From JACVRW01 sp963811055 (GTDB lineage: Bacteria > Actinomycetota > Thermoleophilia > Solirubrobacterales > Thermoleophilaceae), in assembly GCA_963811055.1 (NCBI GenBank), contig CAWEPQ010000020.1, forward strand, positions 186,001 to 250,000: 64,000 nucleotides of DNA. The letters are read 5' to 3'. Of the stretch, positions 63,508 to 64,000 are shown in pieces. A program made the position numbers and the translations under genes. Position 1 is the stretch's first letter. Each line of letters begins with the position of its first letter. Under the pieces are notes generated by a model. The model did no database searches and was not told where the DNA came from. It was given only the letters and a program-made list of their open reading frames with translations.

Positions 63508-64000
63508 TTGGACTCGCCAAGTCGTCGACGAACTGTGGCCACACTGGCCTGCGCGGTGCCCCTGGCGCTCGCGTCGATGCTGGCCGCGTGCGGTGACGAT
63601 GCCGACACGGGCGGCTCCATCACCATCTCGGAGTCGGCCCAGCCGGACGCGCTCGACCCCGCCCTGAGCAACACGGTCAACGGGTGGGAGGCGATGTGGC
63701 TCGTCTACACCCCGCTGCTCACCTACAGGCACGCCGAGGGGCAGAGGGGCACGGAGCTGATCCCGGGGCTGGCCGAGAAGCTCCCGGAGATCTCGGCCGA
63801 CGGAATGACCTACCGCCTCCGCCTCAGAGAGGGGCTCACCTACTCGGACGGCAAGGCGGTGAAGGCCTCCGACTTCGAGCACACCGTCAAGCGCCTCCTG
63901 GCACTCGGGTCCGCGGCCACCGGCTTCTTCGCCGGCGTGCGGGGCGCCGCCGAGTACGCGAAGCAGCCAGAGCCGGACGGGGACATCGCCGGCATCGAGA
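63508..64000 (+). CDS. family-5 solute-binding lipoprotein (peptide/nickel type), truncated by window end
   Basis: The first 164 codons of an ABC-transporter substrate-binding protein. TTG 63508 gives a basic start with three Arg (SPSRRRTVATL), a hydrophobic stretch and lipobox LAAC, followed by GDDADTGGSITISESAQPDA. Family-5 features are PALSNTVNGWEAMWLVYTPL, ELIPGLAEKLPEISADGMTY and LREGLTYSDGKAVKASDFEH. Substrate is probably an oligopeptide or similar. GTG 63535 is a weaker alternative start because it loses the basic residues. The gene runs past the window end. Confidence 0.82.
   Translation, partial: MDSPSRRRTVATLACAVPLALASMLAACGDDADTGGSITISESAQPDALDPALSNTVNGWEAMWLVYTPLLTYRHAEGQRGTELIPGLAEKLPEISADGMTYRLRLREGLTYSDGKAVKASDFEHTVKRLLALGSAATGFFAGVRGAAEYAKQPEPDGDIAGIE

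Overview
The window is a high-GC chromosomal segment with tightly packed genes, many GTG and TTG starts and frequent ATGA/GTGA/TTGA stop-start overlaps. The gene set includes a four-S1-domain RpsA with an acidic tail, Rex, a MerR-DICT regulator, a paired TrkA module and SOS boxes of the CGAAC-N4-GTTC type in front of uvrA. These fit an actinomycetote, most likely of the Thermoleophilia/Solirubrobacterales group (inference; no 16S gene is present). I see no phage, integrase, insertion sequence or CRISPR array. This is core chromosome with a few accessory or decayed genes and several families of short palindromic intergenic repeats.

Layout. 71-7130: a branched-chain amino acid (LIV-type) ABC transporter with two substrate-binding lipoproteins, two permeases, two ATPases and two small membrane proteins; a membrane-anchored protein follows. 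7820-16016: a TIGR01777 epimerase, an ACT-domain malic enzyme, polA, a small DMT transporter, a thioredoxin-reductase-like enzyme divergent from an XRE-cupin regulator, and a geranylgeranyl-reductase-family flavoprotein. 16082-20742: rpsA, coaE, a lytic transglycosylase and an ABC-F ATPase. 20822-28947: a decayed AbiEi/DUF559 gene, uvrB, a secreted protein that looks like a PHM-type copper monooxygenase fused to a type-1 copper domain, a DivIVA-like protein, and uvrA with a double SOS box. 29022-32876: an MBOAT / AlgJ-like / hexapeptide acyltransferase set, probably for O-acylation of a surface glycan, and a small secreted protein.

33090-35637 holds panB, panC and a DUF2520 dehydrogenase (pantothenate synthesis). 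35728-38909 holds a type-4 uracil-DNA glycosylase and tsaE-tsaB-rimI-tsaD (t6A modification of tRNA). 38916-45936 holds a CPA1 antiporter, a glutaredoxin-like protein, rex, a YbdK-type ligase, a small protein, methylthioadenosine phosphorylase and a K+-independent membrane pyrophosphatase. 46111-51434 holds two APC permeases with C-terminal universal-stress domains and two TrkA/RCK proteins, plausibly a potassium module. 51438-54918 holds a ferredoxin-reductase-like flavoprotein, the MerR-DICT regulator, a divergent ECF sigma factor and a frameshifted DUF2236 gene. 55202-60265 holds tRNA-Gln, a heterodimeric ABC exporter, an SRPBCC protein and a beta-hydroxyacid dehydrogenase. 60312-64000 holds an NTF2-like protein, a small unknown, a seven-repeat beta-propeller lipoprotein, a tRNA with anticodon CAT, a secreted unknown and the start of a family-5 solute-binding protein cut by the window end.

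The longest stretch without a protein gene is 54919-55351. It holds tRNA-Gln and four palindromic repeats. No other gap exceeds 300 bases. The observations I rate highest are the PHM-like/cupredoxin fusion, three families of palindromic intergenic repeats, the MerR-DICT/ECF/DUF2236 switch with a 22-bp-period direct repeat, the APC-USP/TrkA block, and two broken genes.
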